62,115 nt of DNA from Bacillota bacterium (GTDB lineage Bacteria > Bacillota > SHA-98 > UBA4971), in contig DUSX01000018.1 in the NCBI GenBank assembly GCA_012842395.1, positions 1 to 62,115 of the forward strand, in the 5' to 3' direction. A program made the position numbers and the translations under genes. This document shows positions 35,813 through 44,314 of this stretch, in pieces. The notes beneath the pieces were generated by a model. That model was not told where the DNA came from and did not search any database. It saw only the letters and a list, made by a program, of their open reading frames with translations. How positions within the stretch are numbered: the stretch's first letter is position 1; every line of letters begins with the position of its first letter.

Positions 35813-37129
35813 ATGCCAGGGGGACCGCACTTGGACCATGTGAAGCATCTTCGGTGTATGACGTGTGGCGCGGTCGTGGAGAGCGACGTCGACGGACGCG
35901 GGGCGCTCACATGCCCGTCCTGCGGCAGCCTAGGCATTCTCGACGTGGTGTACGATTACGATGCCATTACGCGCAGGATAGGCGGAGACAAAGGGCGTGA
36001 TGCCGGCCGCGAGGCCTTTGGCGCCACCGGCGAAGGCTCCATGTGGCGCTACTTGCCGTTCCTGCCGGTCGACCCGGCCTGGGAAAGGCCGCCGCTTCGC
36101 GTGGGGTGGACACCGCTCTATGATGCGCGTCAGCTTGCCCGCGCCCTCGACGCGCGCTCCGTGTTCGTCAAGGACGAGGGGGTAAACCCGACGGCATCGC
36201 TCAAAGACCGGGCCTCGGCTATCGCAGCCGTCCGCGCGAAGGCGGCCGGCCGGCGCGTCGTTGCCTGCGCGTCCACGGGCAACGCCGCCTCGTCGCTCGC
36301 AGGGTGCGCTGCGTCGATGGGCCTCCGGTCGTGCATCTTCGTGCCAAGGCGGGCTCCCCGCGGCAAACTCATGCAGCTGCTCATGTACGGTGCCACGGTC
36401 GTCTCCGTGGACGGGTCCTATCACGACGCGTTCTCGCTTTCGGCGACCGCGATCGACAAGTGGGGCTGGTACAACCGCAATGCTGCGATCAACCCATACC
36501 TCGTCGAAGGCAAGAAGACCGTGAGCTTCGAGATATGCGAGCAGCTCGAGTGGCAACTCCCCGATTGGGTCGCGGTCGCAGTCGGCGACGGGTGCACCAT
36601 AGCCGGTGTGTACAAGGGCTTCCATGACTTTCGGATGACGGGCCTCATAACGCGAATTCCGCGTATTCTCGGCGTCCAGGCCGCCGGATGCCAGCCCATC
36701 GTGGAGGCGTTCAAGTCGGGCGCAGACCGCGTCCGGGCGTGGCCCGAGAACACGCTGGCCGACAGCATAGCGGTGGGGGTACCTCGCAACCCGACGAAGG
36801 CCCTGCGCGCGGTGGGCCTGTCCGGCGGTCACATGATCGCCGTGACTGACGAGGAGATCCTTCGCGCCATGAGATTGCTCGGCTCGACGACCGGCGTGTT
36901 CGCCGAGCCGGCCGGAGCTGCGAGCCTCGCCGGCCTTATCGCCGCTTTCGACAGTGGCGTCATAGACCGCTCGGAGAAGGTTGTCGTGATCGCCACCGGC
37001 AACGGGCTCAAAGACATCGCCAATGCCGAGAGGGCAGCGCCGCCTCCCATCGAGGTCGGCCCGGGCATGGGCGAGTTGGAACGGGCACTTGGGGCGCGCG
37101 CAGGTGACCTTCTGACGCAGGAGGAATGA
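35813..37129 (+). CDS. Threonine-synthase-like fold-type-II PLP enzyme
   Basis: The protein of about 438 residues begins with a zinc-ribbon-like pair (CMTCG and CPSCG). The PLP domain follows, with lysine motif NPTASLKDRAS, ASTGNAASSLAG and the Ser/Gly phosphate-binding region VIATGNGLKD. These match threonine synthase (ThrC). No homoserine kinase or other threonine gene is near. It is translationally coupled to a cupin regulator and stands at the head of a ureide-catabolic cluster, so an ammonia-lyase role is possible. Start codon uncertain: ATG 35813 or TTG 35831 (after AGGGGGA). Confidence 0.8.
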   Translation: MPGGPHLDHVKHLRCMTCGAVVESDVDGRGALTCPSCGSLGILDVVYDYDAITRRIGGDKGRDAGREAFGATGEGSMWRYLPFLPVDPAWERPPLRVGWTPLYDARQLARALDARSVFVKDEGVNPTASLKDRASAIAAVRAKAAGRRVVACASTGNAASSLAGCAASMGLRSCIFVPRRAPRGKLMQLLMYGATVVSVDGSYHDAFSLSATAIDKWGWYNRNAAINPYLVEGKKTVSFEICEQLEWQLPDWVAVAVGDGCTIAGVYKGFHDFRMTGLITRIPRILGVQAAGCQPIVEAFKSGADRVRAWPENTLADSIAVGVPRNPTKALRAVGLSGGHMIAVTDEEILRAMRLLGSTTGVFAEPAGAASLAGLIAAFDSGVIDRSEKVVVIATGNGLKDIANAERAAPPPIEVGPGMGELERALGARAGDLLTQEE

Positions 37130-37668
37130 TGTTGCTAGGTAAGAAGATCCGAGAGAAGCGCCGCGAACAGGGGAAGAGCCTGAGCGAACTCGCCGCGCTC
37201 ACCGGGCTCACAGCGAGTTTTCTGAGCCAGGTGGAAAGAGACGTGGCTGAGCCGTCCATTACATCGCTCCGCAAGATCGCTGAGGCGCTCGACGTCCCGA
37301 TATTCTACTTTCTCCTCGATTCGGACGGTTACAGCCCCGTGGTGAGGAAGGACAGCCGGAAGACGCTGAAGTTTCCCCGGTCCCACTTGGCGTTCGAACT
37401 CCTGTCGCCCGACCTTAACAGGCAGATGGAGGTCATGATGGCGACGCTCAAGCCCGGCACTTCAACCTGCGAGGAGCCCCTGGCTCACCCTGGCGAGGAA
37501 TGCACCGTGGTGCTACAAGGGGCCATGGACATACAAGTGGGCGACGAGCGCTACCACCTTGAGGAAGGCGACAGCATCTACTACTATTGCGCTATTCCGC
37601 ACAAGATCACGAGCGTCGGCAACAAGGACCTCGTTTTCATCTCCGCGATCACGCCGCCGGAGTTCTGA
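37129..37668 (+). CDS. XRE-cupin transcriptional regulator
   Basis: The 179-residue protein has an N-terminal helix-turn-helix (residues about 5-60: IREKRREQGKSLSELAALTG, SFLSQVERD, PSITSLRKIAEALD). A C-terminal cupin domain (about 100-175) includes HPGEECTVVLQG and LEEGDSIYYY, with PHKI near the end. Such regulators sense small metabolites through the cupin and often control the adjacent catabolic operon. It starts within the stop of the PLP gene; ATG 37129 has AGGAGG at five bases, ATG 37126 at two. Likely local regulator of the cluster that follows (inference). Confidence 0.88.
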   Translation: MLLGKKIREKRREQGKSLSELAALTGLTASFLSQVERDVAEPSITSLRKIAEALDVPIFYFLLDSDGYSPVVRKDSRKTLKFPRSHLAFELLSPDLNRQMEVMMATLKPGTSTCEEPLAHPGEECTVVLQGAMDIQVGDERYHLEEGDSIYYYCAIPHKITSVGNKDLVFISAITPPEF

Positions 37669-37767
37669 CGGGCTCCGCGTTTCTGGAGCCGCAGTGGCGG
37701 GCGGGGAGCGGGCGGTCGGCCCGGTCCGGACGGACCGTGGCCCTCGGTGGTGGCCGAGAGAACTGGG

Positions 37768-37988
37768 GACTAAGTATGGTACCGTAGGTTTTCGCCTCTT
37801 TTCTCGGGAGCGCTGGGGCTCCCGGTGCTCGCACGACTGGACCTGGGGGATTTGGCCATACCGCGTGCCGAATTCGAACGGGTGCGCCACAAGCGCGGTG
37901 TCCGCCCCCGAGGGGCAAGGCCGGTAGCCTTAGGCAGCACGTGCGTGCGGAAAAACAGCGCGAATTCCTGGCGGTCCACTTGGTCATC
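37768..37988 (+). repeat. Dispersed nested-inverted repeat, long copy
   Basis: The left outer arm is GACTAAGTATGGTACCGTAG (37768-37787), then TTTTCGCCTC. The right outer arm includes AAAAACAGCGCGAATTCCTG and ends CCACTTGGTC (37977-37986). These arms are clear inverted repeats. Inner arms are worn (CTCCCGGTG, GCCGGTAGCCT). It ends 18 bases before the carbamate kinase start and holds no gene. Confidence 0.82.
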
Positions 37989-38005
37989 CGGGAGGAGAGG
38001 GCAAC

Positions 38006-38941
38006 ATGCGGACGACGATCGTTGTGGCGCTTGGAGGCAACGCCATTCTGAAGCCCGGCGAGAAGGGCACCGCCGAGCAGCAGATGAACAACGTCCGATC
38101 CACGTGCCGGAACATAGTTCAGCTTCTGAAGAGAGGCTACAGGGTGGTCATCACGCACGGCAACGGTCCGCAGGTCGGCAACATCCTCATCCAGAACCAC
38201 AGCGCGCGCGACATCGTTCCGGCGATGCCGCTCGATGTATGCGGGGCTGAAAGCCAGGGTCTCATCGGCTACATGATCCAGCAGGCCATGCACAACGAGA
38301 TCGCCCGCGAGGGCATGCGGGCCTCGGTGGTCACGGTACTCACACAAGTGGTGGTGGACCCCGCTGATCCCGCGTTCGCGAATCCGACAAAACCGATCGG
38401 CCCGTTCTACTCGGAGGAAGAGGCGAAGCGCTTCATGGCGGAGCGGGGCGAGGTGTGGAAGGAAGACGCCGGCCGCGGTTGGCGCAAGGTGGTCCCATCG
38501 CCACTCCCCGTTCAGATATTCGAGAGGCGTGCTATCGAGAGCCTCCTCGATCGGGGAGAGGTGGTCATCGCCGCGGGCGGCGGGGGTATTCCCGTTATCA
38601 AAGAAGGTGACGCGCTGCGTGGGGTGGAGGCGGTTATCGATAAAGATCTCGCCAGCGCCAAGCTGGGAACGGACATTGGCGCGGACGTGCTGCTCATTCT
38701 GACTGATGTGGAGAAGGTCGCGCTCAACTACCGCACCCCGGCGCAGGTCTTTCTCGACAACATGACCGTCGAGGAAGCCAGGCGCTACATGGCCGAGGGA
38801 CACTTCAAGGCGGGGAGCATGGGTCCCAAGGTGCAGGCGTCCATAGACTTCGCTTCGTCGGGCGGGCTTGCGATAATCACCTCCCTCGACAAGTGCCTGG
38901 AGGCGCTCGACGGCCGGAGCGGCACGAGGATATCACGCTGA
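38006..38941 (+). CDS. arcC: Carbamate kinase
   Basis: The 311-residue enzyme of the amino-acid-kinase fold starts VVALGGNAIL and contains THGNGPQVGN, AGGGGIPVI, AVIDKDLASA, LILTDVEKV and GSMGPKVQA, the complete carbamate kinase set. It makes ATP from carbamoyl phosphate and ADP, releasing CO2 and ammonia. With the YgeW-type transferase, hydantoinase and YgeY downstream, it is the probable ATP-yielding step of ureide fermentation (E. coli YqeA position). ATG 38006 follows GGGAGGAGAGG. Confidence 0.95.
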   Translation: MRTTIVVALGGNAILKPGEKGTAEQQMNNVRSTCRNIVQLLKRGYRVVITHGNGPQVGNILIQNHSARDIVPAMPLDVCGAESQGLIGYMIQQAMHNEIAREGMRASVVTVLTQVVVDPADPAFANPTKPIGPFYSEEEAKRFMAERGEVWKEDAGRGWRKVVPSPLPVQIFERRAIESLLDRGEVVIAAGGGGIPVIKEGDALRGVEAVIDKDLASAKLGTDIGADVLLILTDVEKVALNYRTPAQVFLDNMTVEEARRYMAEGHFKAGSMGPKVQASIDFASSGGLAIITSLDKCLEALDGRSGTRISR

Positions 38942-39010
38942 ACCGCGCGCTGACCCGCTGTTGAATGTGCGTCCGGCGAAAGACGGAGGTGCGGGGGGAG
39001 GGGAGTCGGC

Positions 39011-40399
39011 ATGGACTTCCTCATCGTTGGTGGGCTTGTGGTGACCGCTAGAGGGGAGTTCCGCGCGGATGTGGCCGTAGACGGGGGTAAGGTCTCCGCG
39101 GTGGGCGAAGGTTTGCCCAGAACGCCCGAGGCCGTGGTCCTGGACGCGTCAGGCAGTTACGTGCTCCCCGGGGTCATAGACGCGCACACCCATTTCGCAC
39201 TTCGTTCGCGCGGGACGGTCACTGCGGATGACTTCGCGTCGGGCATGCGTTCGGCGGCGTGCGGAGGCGTCACCTGTGTCATCGACTTCGCCGACCAGGT
39301 GGCGGGCACCTCGATGCCGGTCGCCGCCCGGGCGCGCATAGACGAGGCGGCAGCCGTTGCGTCGGTCGACTTCGCCCTTCACATGACCGTCACGAACGTG
39401 CCGACGGACATCGAGGCCGAGGCCACGGCGCTCGCGGGGATGGGCGTCGGGGCGATCAAGCTCTTCACGACTTACCGTGCCGCGGGTTACCTTCTTGATG
39501 ACGCGGACTTCCTCGCTGTGTGCAAGGCGGCGAGGAACGCCGGCCTCCTCGTGACGGTTCACGCCGAGGACAACGACACCGTGGAGGCGCTCGAATCCGC
39601 GCTTCGGGCGCAGGGCAGGACATCGCCCGCGCATCATGCCGAGTCGCGCCCGCCGGAGGCAGAGGCGACGGCCATAAGAAAAGTGGCCGCGAGCCTCGGC
39701 GCACTCGGGATCCCCGTGTACTTCGTTCACGTATCGAGCGCTGCTGGTCTCGAGGCGGTCCGTGAGGCCCGGCGACTGGGACACACGGTATACGTGGAGA
39801 CATGCCCCCATTACCTCCTGCTGACGTCCGAGCGGTACTCGGGCGACATGGCACGCGAGTTTGTCATGACACCGCCGCTCCGGGAAGCGGCGGATGTAGC
39901 CGCGCTTTGGGACGCCGTCCTTGGCGGCGAGATCGACGTCATCGCCACAGATCACTGCGCTTTCACGCGCGAGCAAAAGGCTCTCGGGGAGACGTGCTTC
40001 GATGTCCTTCCGGGGATCCCCGGGGTCGAGACATTGCTGCCCCTTGTTCATCACGAGGGAGTCGTGCGCCGTGGCATGAGCCTGCGCGACATGGTGAGGA
40101 TGCTTTCATACAACCCCGCCAGGCTGTTCGGGCTGTTTCCAAGGAAAGGGACTATTGCCCCGGGCTCTGACGCGGACATCGTGATATTCGATCCTGGGTG
40201 CATCCGCACGATCAGCGGGTCGGAGCTTCACTCAAGGTCAGGATACACGCCGTACGAGGGGATGAGAGTACAGGGCTGGCCCAGGATGGCTATGGTTCGA
40301 GGCAAGGTCGTGTGCAGGAACGATCAGTTCGTCGGGGCTCCCGGCTGGGGCCGGTTCGTTGCGGCAGCGCCCAGCGGGCGAACGGCGGAGGAGGGATGA
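39011..40399 (+). CDS. hyuA: Dihydropyrimidinase/hydantoinase (YgeZ-type)
   Basis: The 462-residue amidohydrolase has the binuclear metal site: DAHTHF (two His), GAIKLFTTY (lysine that is carboxylated), TVHAED, YFVHVSS and IATDHC (Asp). It opens hydantoin or dihydropyrimidine rings to carbamoyl-amino acids. Order next to a carbamate kinase and ygeY/ygeW parallels the E. coli ygeW-yqeA region. ATG 39011 follows GGGGGGAGGGG. Its stop overlaps the start of ygeY, so the two are coupled. Confidence 0.9.
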   Translation: MDFLIVGGLVVTARGEFRADVAVDGGKVSAVGEGLPRTPEAVVLDASGSYVLPGVIDAHTHFALRSRGTVTADDFASGMRSAACGGVTCVIDFADQVAGTSMPVAARARIDEAAAVASVDFALHMTVTNVPTDIEAEATALAGMGVGAIKLFTTYRAAGYLLDDADFLAVCKAARNAGLLVTVHAEDNDTVEALESALRAQGRTSPAHHAESRPPEAEATAIRKVAASLGALGIPVYFVHVSSAAGLEAVREARRLGHTVYVETCPHYLLLTSERYSGDMAREFVMTPPLREAADVAALWDAVLGGEIDVIATDHCAFTREQKALGETCFDVLPGIPGVETLLPLVHHEGVVRRGMSLRDMVRMLSYNPARLFGLFPRKGTIAPGSDADIVIFDPGCIRTISGSELHSRSGYTPYEGMRVQGWPRMAMVRGKVVCRNDQFVGAPGWGRFVAAAPSGRTAEEG

Positions 40400-41634
40400 G
40401 TTTGGGCGGCGTTGGCACGGACAGGGAACAAGCTACTAGGATAAGGAAGGCTGTGGAGGGATACGCGGAGAACATCATCACGTTTCTTCGAGAACTGATC
40501 GCGATACCGAGCACTAGCACGAACGAAGGCGAGTGTATCCGCCGGATCCGGCTTGAGATGGAGAGGGCCGGGTTCGATGTCGTGAGGGTGGACGCTGTCG
40601 GTAACGTCATCGGCACGATGGGGTCGGGGCCGCGCAAGATCCTGTATGACTCCCACATCGATACTGTGGGCGTGGGGGATCGCGCCGCGTGGAAGTGGGA
40701 CCCCTTCCAGGGCAAGTACGAAAACGGCATCATATACGGGCGTGGTGCGTCCGACAACAAGGCTGCCATTGCCTGCATGGTGTGGGGCGCCCGCGTCATG
40801 AAAGACCTGGGTCTTCTTCCCGACGACGTGACCCTGCACGTTGCTGGAATCGTGCAGGAAGAGGATTGCGACGGGTGGGCCGTCCACGAGATGATCACCA
40901 CTCAGGGGATTCAGCCCGAGTGCGTGCTGCTTGGCGAGTGCACTAATCTGCAGATAAACCGCGGGCATCGCGGCCGATGCGAGATCAAGGTGACCACCAA
41001 GGGCGTGTCGTGCCACGCGAGCGCTCCCTCTCGCGGGGTTAACGCCATCTACAAGATGATGCCGATAGTGGCGGGCATCGAGGAACTCAACGGCAGGCTC
41101 AAGAACGATCCGTTCCTCGGGCGCGGGACCATCGCCGTAACGTCGATCGAGTGCAAGACCGGCTCGCTCAACGTCGTGCCCGATGAGTGCACGATCTACG
41201 TTGACAGGCGGATGACGGTGGGGGAGACTACCGAGTCATCCATCGAAGAGATCCGGTCCCTCCCGGGAGCCGAAGATGCGGAGGTGAGTCTGCTCACGTA
41301 CGATTCGCCGAGCTACACAGGATACAGGCGGACATGGGAGAAGTATTTCCCAACGTGGGTTCTGGACGAGGACCATCCCCTTGTGGAGGCGGGCGTGAAG
41401 TGCGCCGAGTCCCTTTTCGGAGAAAGGCCCCGCACAAGCAAGTGGGTGTTCTCGACAGACGGTACCGCCACCATGGGTAGGCTCGGTATCCCGACGATCG
41501 GGTTCGGGCCTGGCGAGGAACGGCACTCTCACTCGGTGGACGATCAGGTGAGCGTGGAACATCTCGTCAGGTCGGCCATGTTTTATGCTTTGTTTCCGAG
41601 GGTGTACAGGCATGTAGCCGAGCGATCCTTCTAG
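40396..41634 (+). CDS. ygeY: YgeY-type M20 metallohydrolase
   Basis: The 412-residue member of the M20 peptidase/deacetylase family has ILYDSHIDTVG (metal His/Asp), GRGASDNKAA (bridging Asp), GIVQEEDCDG (general base and metal Glu) and the terminal His in HSHSVDDQ. It matches the YgeY group, found in clusters for selenium-linked molybdenum hydroxylases and purine breakdown, and probably removes an acyl or carbamoyl group. The start ATG is in the previous stop (ATGA) with GGAGGAGGG. The stop codon TAG lies at the first bases of a dispersed repeat. Confidence 0.92.
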   Translation: MSLGGVGTDREQATRIRKAVEGYAENIITFLRELIAIPSTSTNEGECIRRIRLEMERAGFDVVRVDAVGNVIGTMGSGPRKILYDSHIDTVGVGDRAAWKWDPFQGKYENGIIYGRGASDNKAAIACMVWGARVMKDLGLLPDDVTLHVAGIVQEEDCDGWAVHEMITTQGIQPECVLLGECTNLQINRGHRGRCEIKVTTKGVSCHASAPSRGVNAIYKMMPIVAGIEELNGRLKNDPFLGRGTIAVTSIECKTGSLNVVPDECTIYVDRRMTVGETTESSIEEIRSLPGAEDAEVSLLTYDSPSYTGYRRTWEKYFPTWVLDEDHPLVEAGVKCAESLFGERPRTSKWVFSTDGTATMGRLGIPTIGFGPGEERHSHSVDDQVSVEHLVRSAMFYALFPRVYRHVAERSF

Positions 41635-41770
41635 GTGCGGCGCCTGAGGTCTCCGTATCCTTTCTTGAGGGTGCCAGGGTTGCCGGTGCTTGCCCGACGT
41701 GGGGCTGGGGCATGGATTTGGCGTGCGGCGCGCGCCGAAAAGGCGCGACGTTGCGGGATTCCAATGAGGA
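41631..41770 (+). repeat. Dispersed repeat, left half and part of core
   Basis: It begins CTAGGTGCGGCGCCTGAGG (left outer arm, containing the ygeY stop), then CCTTTCTTGAGGGTGCC and the perfect inner arm AGGGTTGCCGGTG (41676-41688). Right arms are missing; the remainder decays before ygeW. Confidence 0.8.
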
Positions 41771-41846
41771 AGCCTTCTGAAGAAGGACCGTCCTGACCAG
41801 ATCGCTCCGTTGGAAGGGGCAAACAGCAGGAGAGGAGGAATACACA

Positions 41847-42836
41847 GTGCATTCTTTATTGCGCGGCAAGCATTTCATCACCACGCAGGAGTGGACCAAG
41901 GAAGAGCTGGAGATGGTCCTGGACGTCGCCTGGGACCTCAAGAAGCTGTTCGCTATGGGGGTGCCCCATCGTTACCTACAGGACAAGACCCTTTTCATGA
42001 TGTTCTTCGAGCAGTCCACGAGGACCCGGAACTCCTTCGAGGCTGGCATGACGCAGCTCGGCGGGCATGCTCACGATCTCACCCCCGACAAGCTGCAGAT
42101 AAGCCACGGAGAGGCTGCGAAGGACACGGCGATGGTCCTCAGCAGGTATGGCCACGGCATCGCCATTCGAAACTGCTTCTTCGGAATAGGCAACAAGTAC
42201 ATACGCGAGGTCGCCAAGTGGTCGAGCGTCCCCGTGTTCAACATGCAGTGCGACCTATACCATCCGTGCCAGGCGCTCGGTGACCTCATGACGATAAGGG
42301 AGAAGTTCGGTGGGGAGCTCCGGGGACGCAAGTTCGTGATGTCGTGGGCTTACGCCCCGAGCTACATGAAGCCCATGTCGGTCCCGCAATCGCTCATCCT
42401 TCTCATGACCCGGTTCGGGATGGATGTGACTCTCGCCCACCCGCCCGAGTTCAGGCTGATGCCGGAGATCATGAAGCAGGCCGAGGAAAACGCCCGGCAG
42501 GCAGGAGTGAAATTCGAAGTGGTCCACGACATGGACGCGGCCTTCGAGGGGGCGCACGTAGTCTACCCGAAGAGCTGGGGAGCACTCATGACCACCCAGG
42601 ACAAGGATGAGTCAATGGCAATCGCCAAGAAGTACACAGACTGGATATGCGATGAGAGGCGCATGAAGCTCACGGCCCCGGACTCCATCTACATGCACTG
42701 CTTGCCGGCCGACCGTGGCTACGAGGTGACCGACGAGGTGATGGACGGGCCGCACTCGGTGGTCTTCGACGAGGCCGAGAACAGGCTGCACGTGCAGAAG
42801 GCGCTCCTTACGCTTTGCATGGGCGGGCGGCCATGA
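41847..42836 (+). CDS. ygeW: YgeW-type knotted carbamoyltransferase
   Basis: The 329-residue enzyme of the aspartate/ornithine carbamoyltransferase superfamily has the carbamoyl-phosphate loop STRTRNSFE and the HPCQALGD and HCLPADRG motifs. The longer segment around FVMSWAYAPSYMKPMSVPQS matches the knotted YgeW group. In ureide catabolism it would run phosphorolytically, giving carbamoyl phosphate for carbamate kinase. The natural substrate is not settled from sequence. GTG 41847 follows GGAGAGGAGG with a slightly long spacer. A repeat fragment lies downstream. Confidence 0.93.
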   Translation: MHSLLRGKHFITTQEWTKEELEMVLDVAWDLKKLFAMGVPHRYLQDKTLFMMFFEQSTRTRNSFEAGMTQLGGHAHDLTPDKLQISHGEAAKDTAMVLSRYGHGIAIRNCFFGIGNKYIREVAKWSSVPVFNMQCDLYHPCQALGDLMTIREKFGGELRGRKFVMSWAYAPSYMKPMSVPQSLILLMTRFGMDVTLAHPPEFRLMPEIMKQAEENARQAGVKFEVVHDMDAAFEGAHVVYPKSWGALMTTQDKDESMAIAKKYTDWICDERRMKLTAPDSIYMHCLPADRGYEVTDEVMDGPHSVVFDEAENRLHVQKALLTLCMGGRP

Positions 42837-42871
42837 GGGTGCCCGTGAGCGCTCGCACCTGACAGGTTCGA

Positions 42872-42926
42872 GCAGGGCGCAGCTCGTATGCTGAAAAACA
42901 GCGCGAGCTTCCGGCGATCTACCCAG
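42872..42926 (+). repeat. Dispersed repeat, right outer arm only
   Basis: CTGAAAAACAGCGCGAGCTT followed by CCGGCGATCTACCCAGG matches the right end of the family (compare 19280-19317). No left arm is present. Confidence 0.65.
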
Positions 42927-43004
42927 GCTCGGCCTGGTGCCCCGGGGGCGGCCACAAGGCCTGGCACTGCGTGGCAATGATTGATGAAGGGTCGGTGATG
43001 TCGA

Positions 43005-43649
43005 GTGGCGGGTGTGCGTTGTGATGCGGTGGGCCATCGCGATGATGCGGGGGATACCCGGGGGCCGGGGGAGAGGCCCGCTCTCGCGCCGAGGACGACG
43101 CTCGAGGTGAACGTGCGCGTGAACGGTCGCCTGGTCACGGCCGATATCCCCGCGACGCGGACCCTGCTCGAGTTTCTGCGTGATGACCTCGGCCTCACCG
43201 GCACGAAGGAAGGGTGCGGCAAGGGCGAGTGCGGCGCGTGCACGGTGCTCGTGGATGGGAGGCCTGTCAACTCCTGCCTTATGCTGGCATATCAGGCGGA
43301 CGGGAAGGACGTCGTGACCGTGGAAGGCCTCGAGCGCGACGGCAAGCTTCACCCGATCCAGGAGGCGTTCGTCGCCGAAGGCGCCGTGCAGTGCGGGTTC
43401 TGCATCCCGGGGATGATCATGTCAGCAAAAGCGTTACTGGATGCCGAGCCCTCGCCGACCAGGGACGAGATCAGGCGAGCGATATCAGGCAACCTCTGCA
43501 GGTGCACTGGATATGCCAAGATAGTGAAGGCGATCGAGAGGGCGGCGGCCGCGCTCCGGCCGACAGAGCGTGACGGGGAGCCTGGGAGCTCGGGTGCGCC
43601 CGGGGAGGAGAAGGGCGGCCGCGCCGAGGCCGACCCTGAGCTGAGGTGA
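43005..43649 (+). CDS. Molybdenum hydroxylase [2Fe-2S] subunit (set A)
   Basis: The 214-residue protein holds both iron-sulfur domains of xanthine dehydrogenase/CO dehydrogenase small subunits. A plant-ferredoxin domain has CGKGECGACTVLVDG and NSC. A helical domain has QCGFCIPGM and GNLCRCTGY. The first 34 residues lack similarity, so the true start may be GTG 43107; the tail after 190 is also low-complexity. It transfers electrons from the Mo site to the FAD subunit. It is coupled to mocA by a GTGA overlap. Confidence 0.9.
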   Translation: MAGVRCDAVGHRDDAGDTRGPGERPALAPRTTLEVNVRVNGRLVTADIPATRTLLEFLRDDLGLTGTKEGCGKGECGACTVLVDGRPVNSCLMLAYQADGKDVVTVEGLERDGKLHPIQEAFVAEGAVQCGFCIPGMIMSAKALLDAEPSPTRDEIRRAISGNLCRCTGYAKIVKAIERAAAALRPTERDGEPGSSGAPGEEKGGRAEADPELR

Positions 43650-44269
43650 GCTGCGGAGCGGTGATCCTGGCGGCGGGCGAGTCGCGAAGGATGGGGAAGC
43701 TCAAACAGACCCTACCCTGGGGCGACCGCACTGTGGTGGAAGCCGCGGTTGACGCAGCCCTCGGCGCGGCGGACGTTTGCGAGGTCGTGGTGGTGCTCGG
43801 ACACGAAGCCCGGTCTGTGGCGGCGGCGCTCGCGTCGCGTCCTCGGCCGAGGATGCGCTTGGTCGTGAACGCTGATTACCGCCTCGGCATGCTTTCGTCG
43901 GTCAAGACCGGGGTTCGCGCGCTATCTGATGAGATCGAGGCGTTCCTCATCGCTCCAGCAGACCAGCCTGGCATCTCTTGTGAGGATTATCGTCTCGTCG
44001 TGCAGGCGTACCGGAACGCACGGCCTCGTGTGGATGTGGTCATACCCACGTATCGCGGACGCGGCGGTCACCCGACCCTTTTCGCGACCGGCCTGAGGCA
44101 CGAGGTGCTGGACCTGCCGTATGACGGGCGCGGACTTCGCGACCTCATCGCGCGGCATGAGGACCGCGTTCTCCGGGCGGAGCTGGATAGGCCGGGGATG
44201 GTAGCGGACCTCGACACCGCGGGAGATTACGAGCGGGCTCTCGAGATGATGAAAACGCGGATGCACTGA
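43646..44269 (+). CDS. mocA: Molybdenum cofactor cytidylyltransferase
   Basis: The 207-residue nucleotidyltransferase has AVILAAGESRRMGKLKQ (nucleotide-binding loop), a PADQPGIS metal motif and GRGGHPTLF, typical of MocA/YgfJ. It converts Mo-molybdopterin to the cytosine dinucleotide form used by enzymes of the XdhD/CO-dehydrogenase type. Its place between a hydroxylase subunit and XdhC agrees. GTG 43646 overlaps the previous stop. Confidence 0.9.
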   Translation: MSCGAVILAAGESRRMGKLKQTLPWGDRTVVEAAVDAALGAADVCEVVVVLGHEARSVAAALASRPRPRMRLVVNADYRLGMLSSVKTGVRALSDEIEAFLIAPADQPGISCEDYRLVVQAYRNARPRVDVVIPTYRGRGGHPTLFATGLRHEVLDLPYDGRGLRDLIARHEDRVLRAELDRPGMVADLDTAGDYERALEMMKTRMH

Positions 44270-44314
44270 TGAATCTGCTGAGTAAAGCAGTGGGAAGGAG
44301 GGGACGAGCAACCA

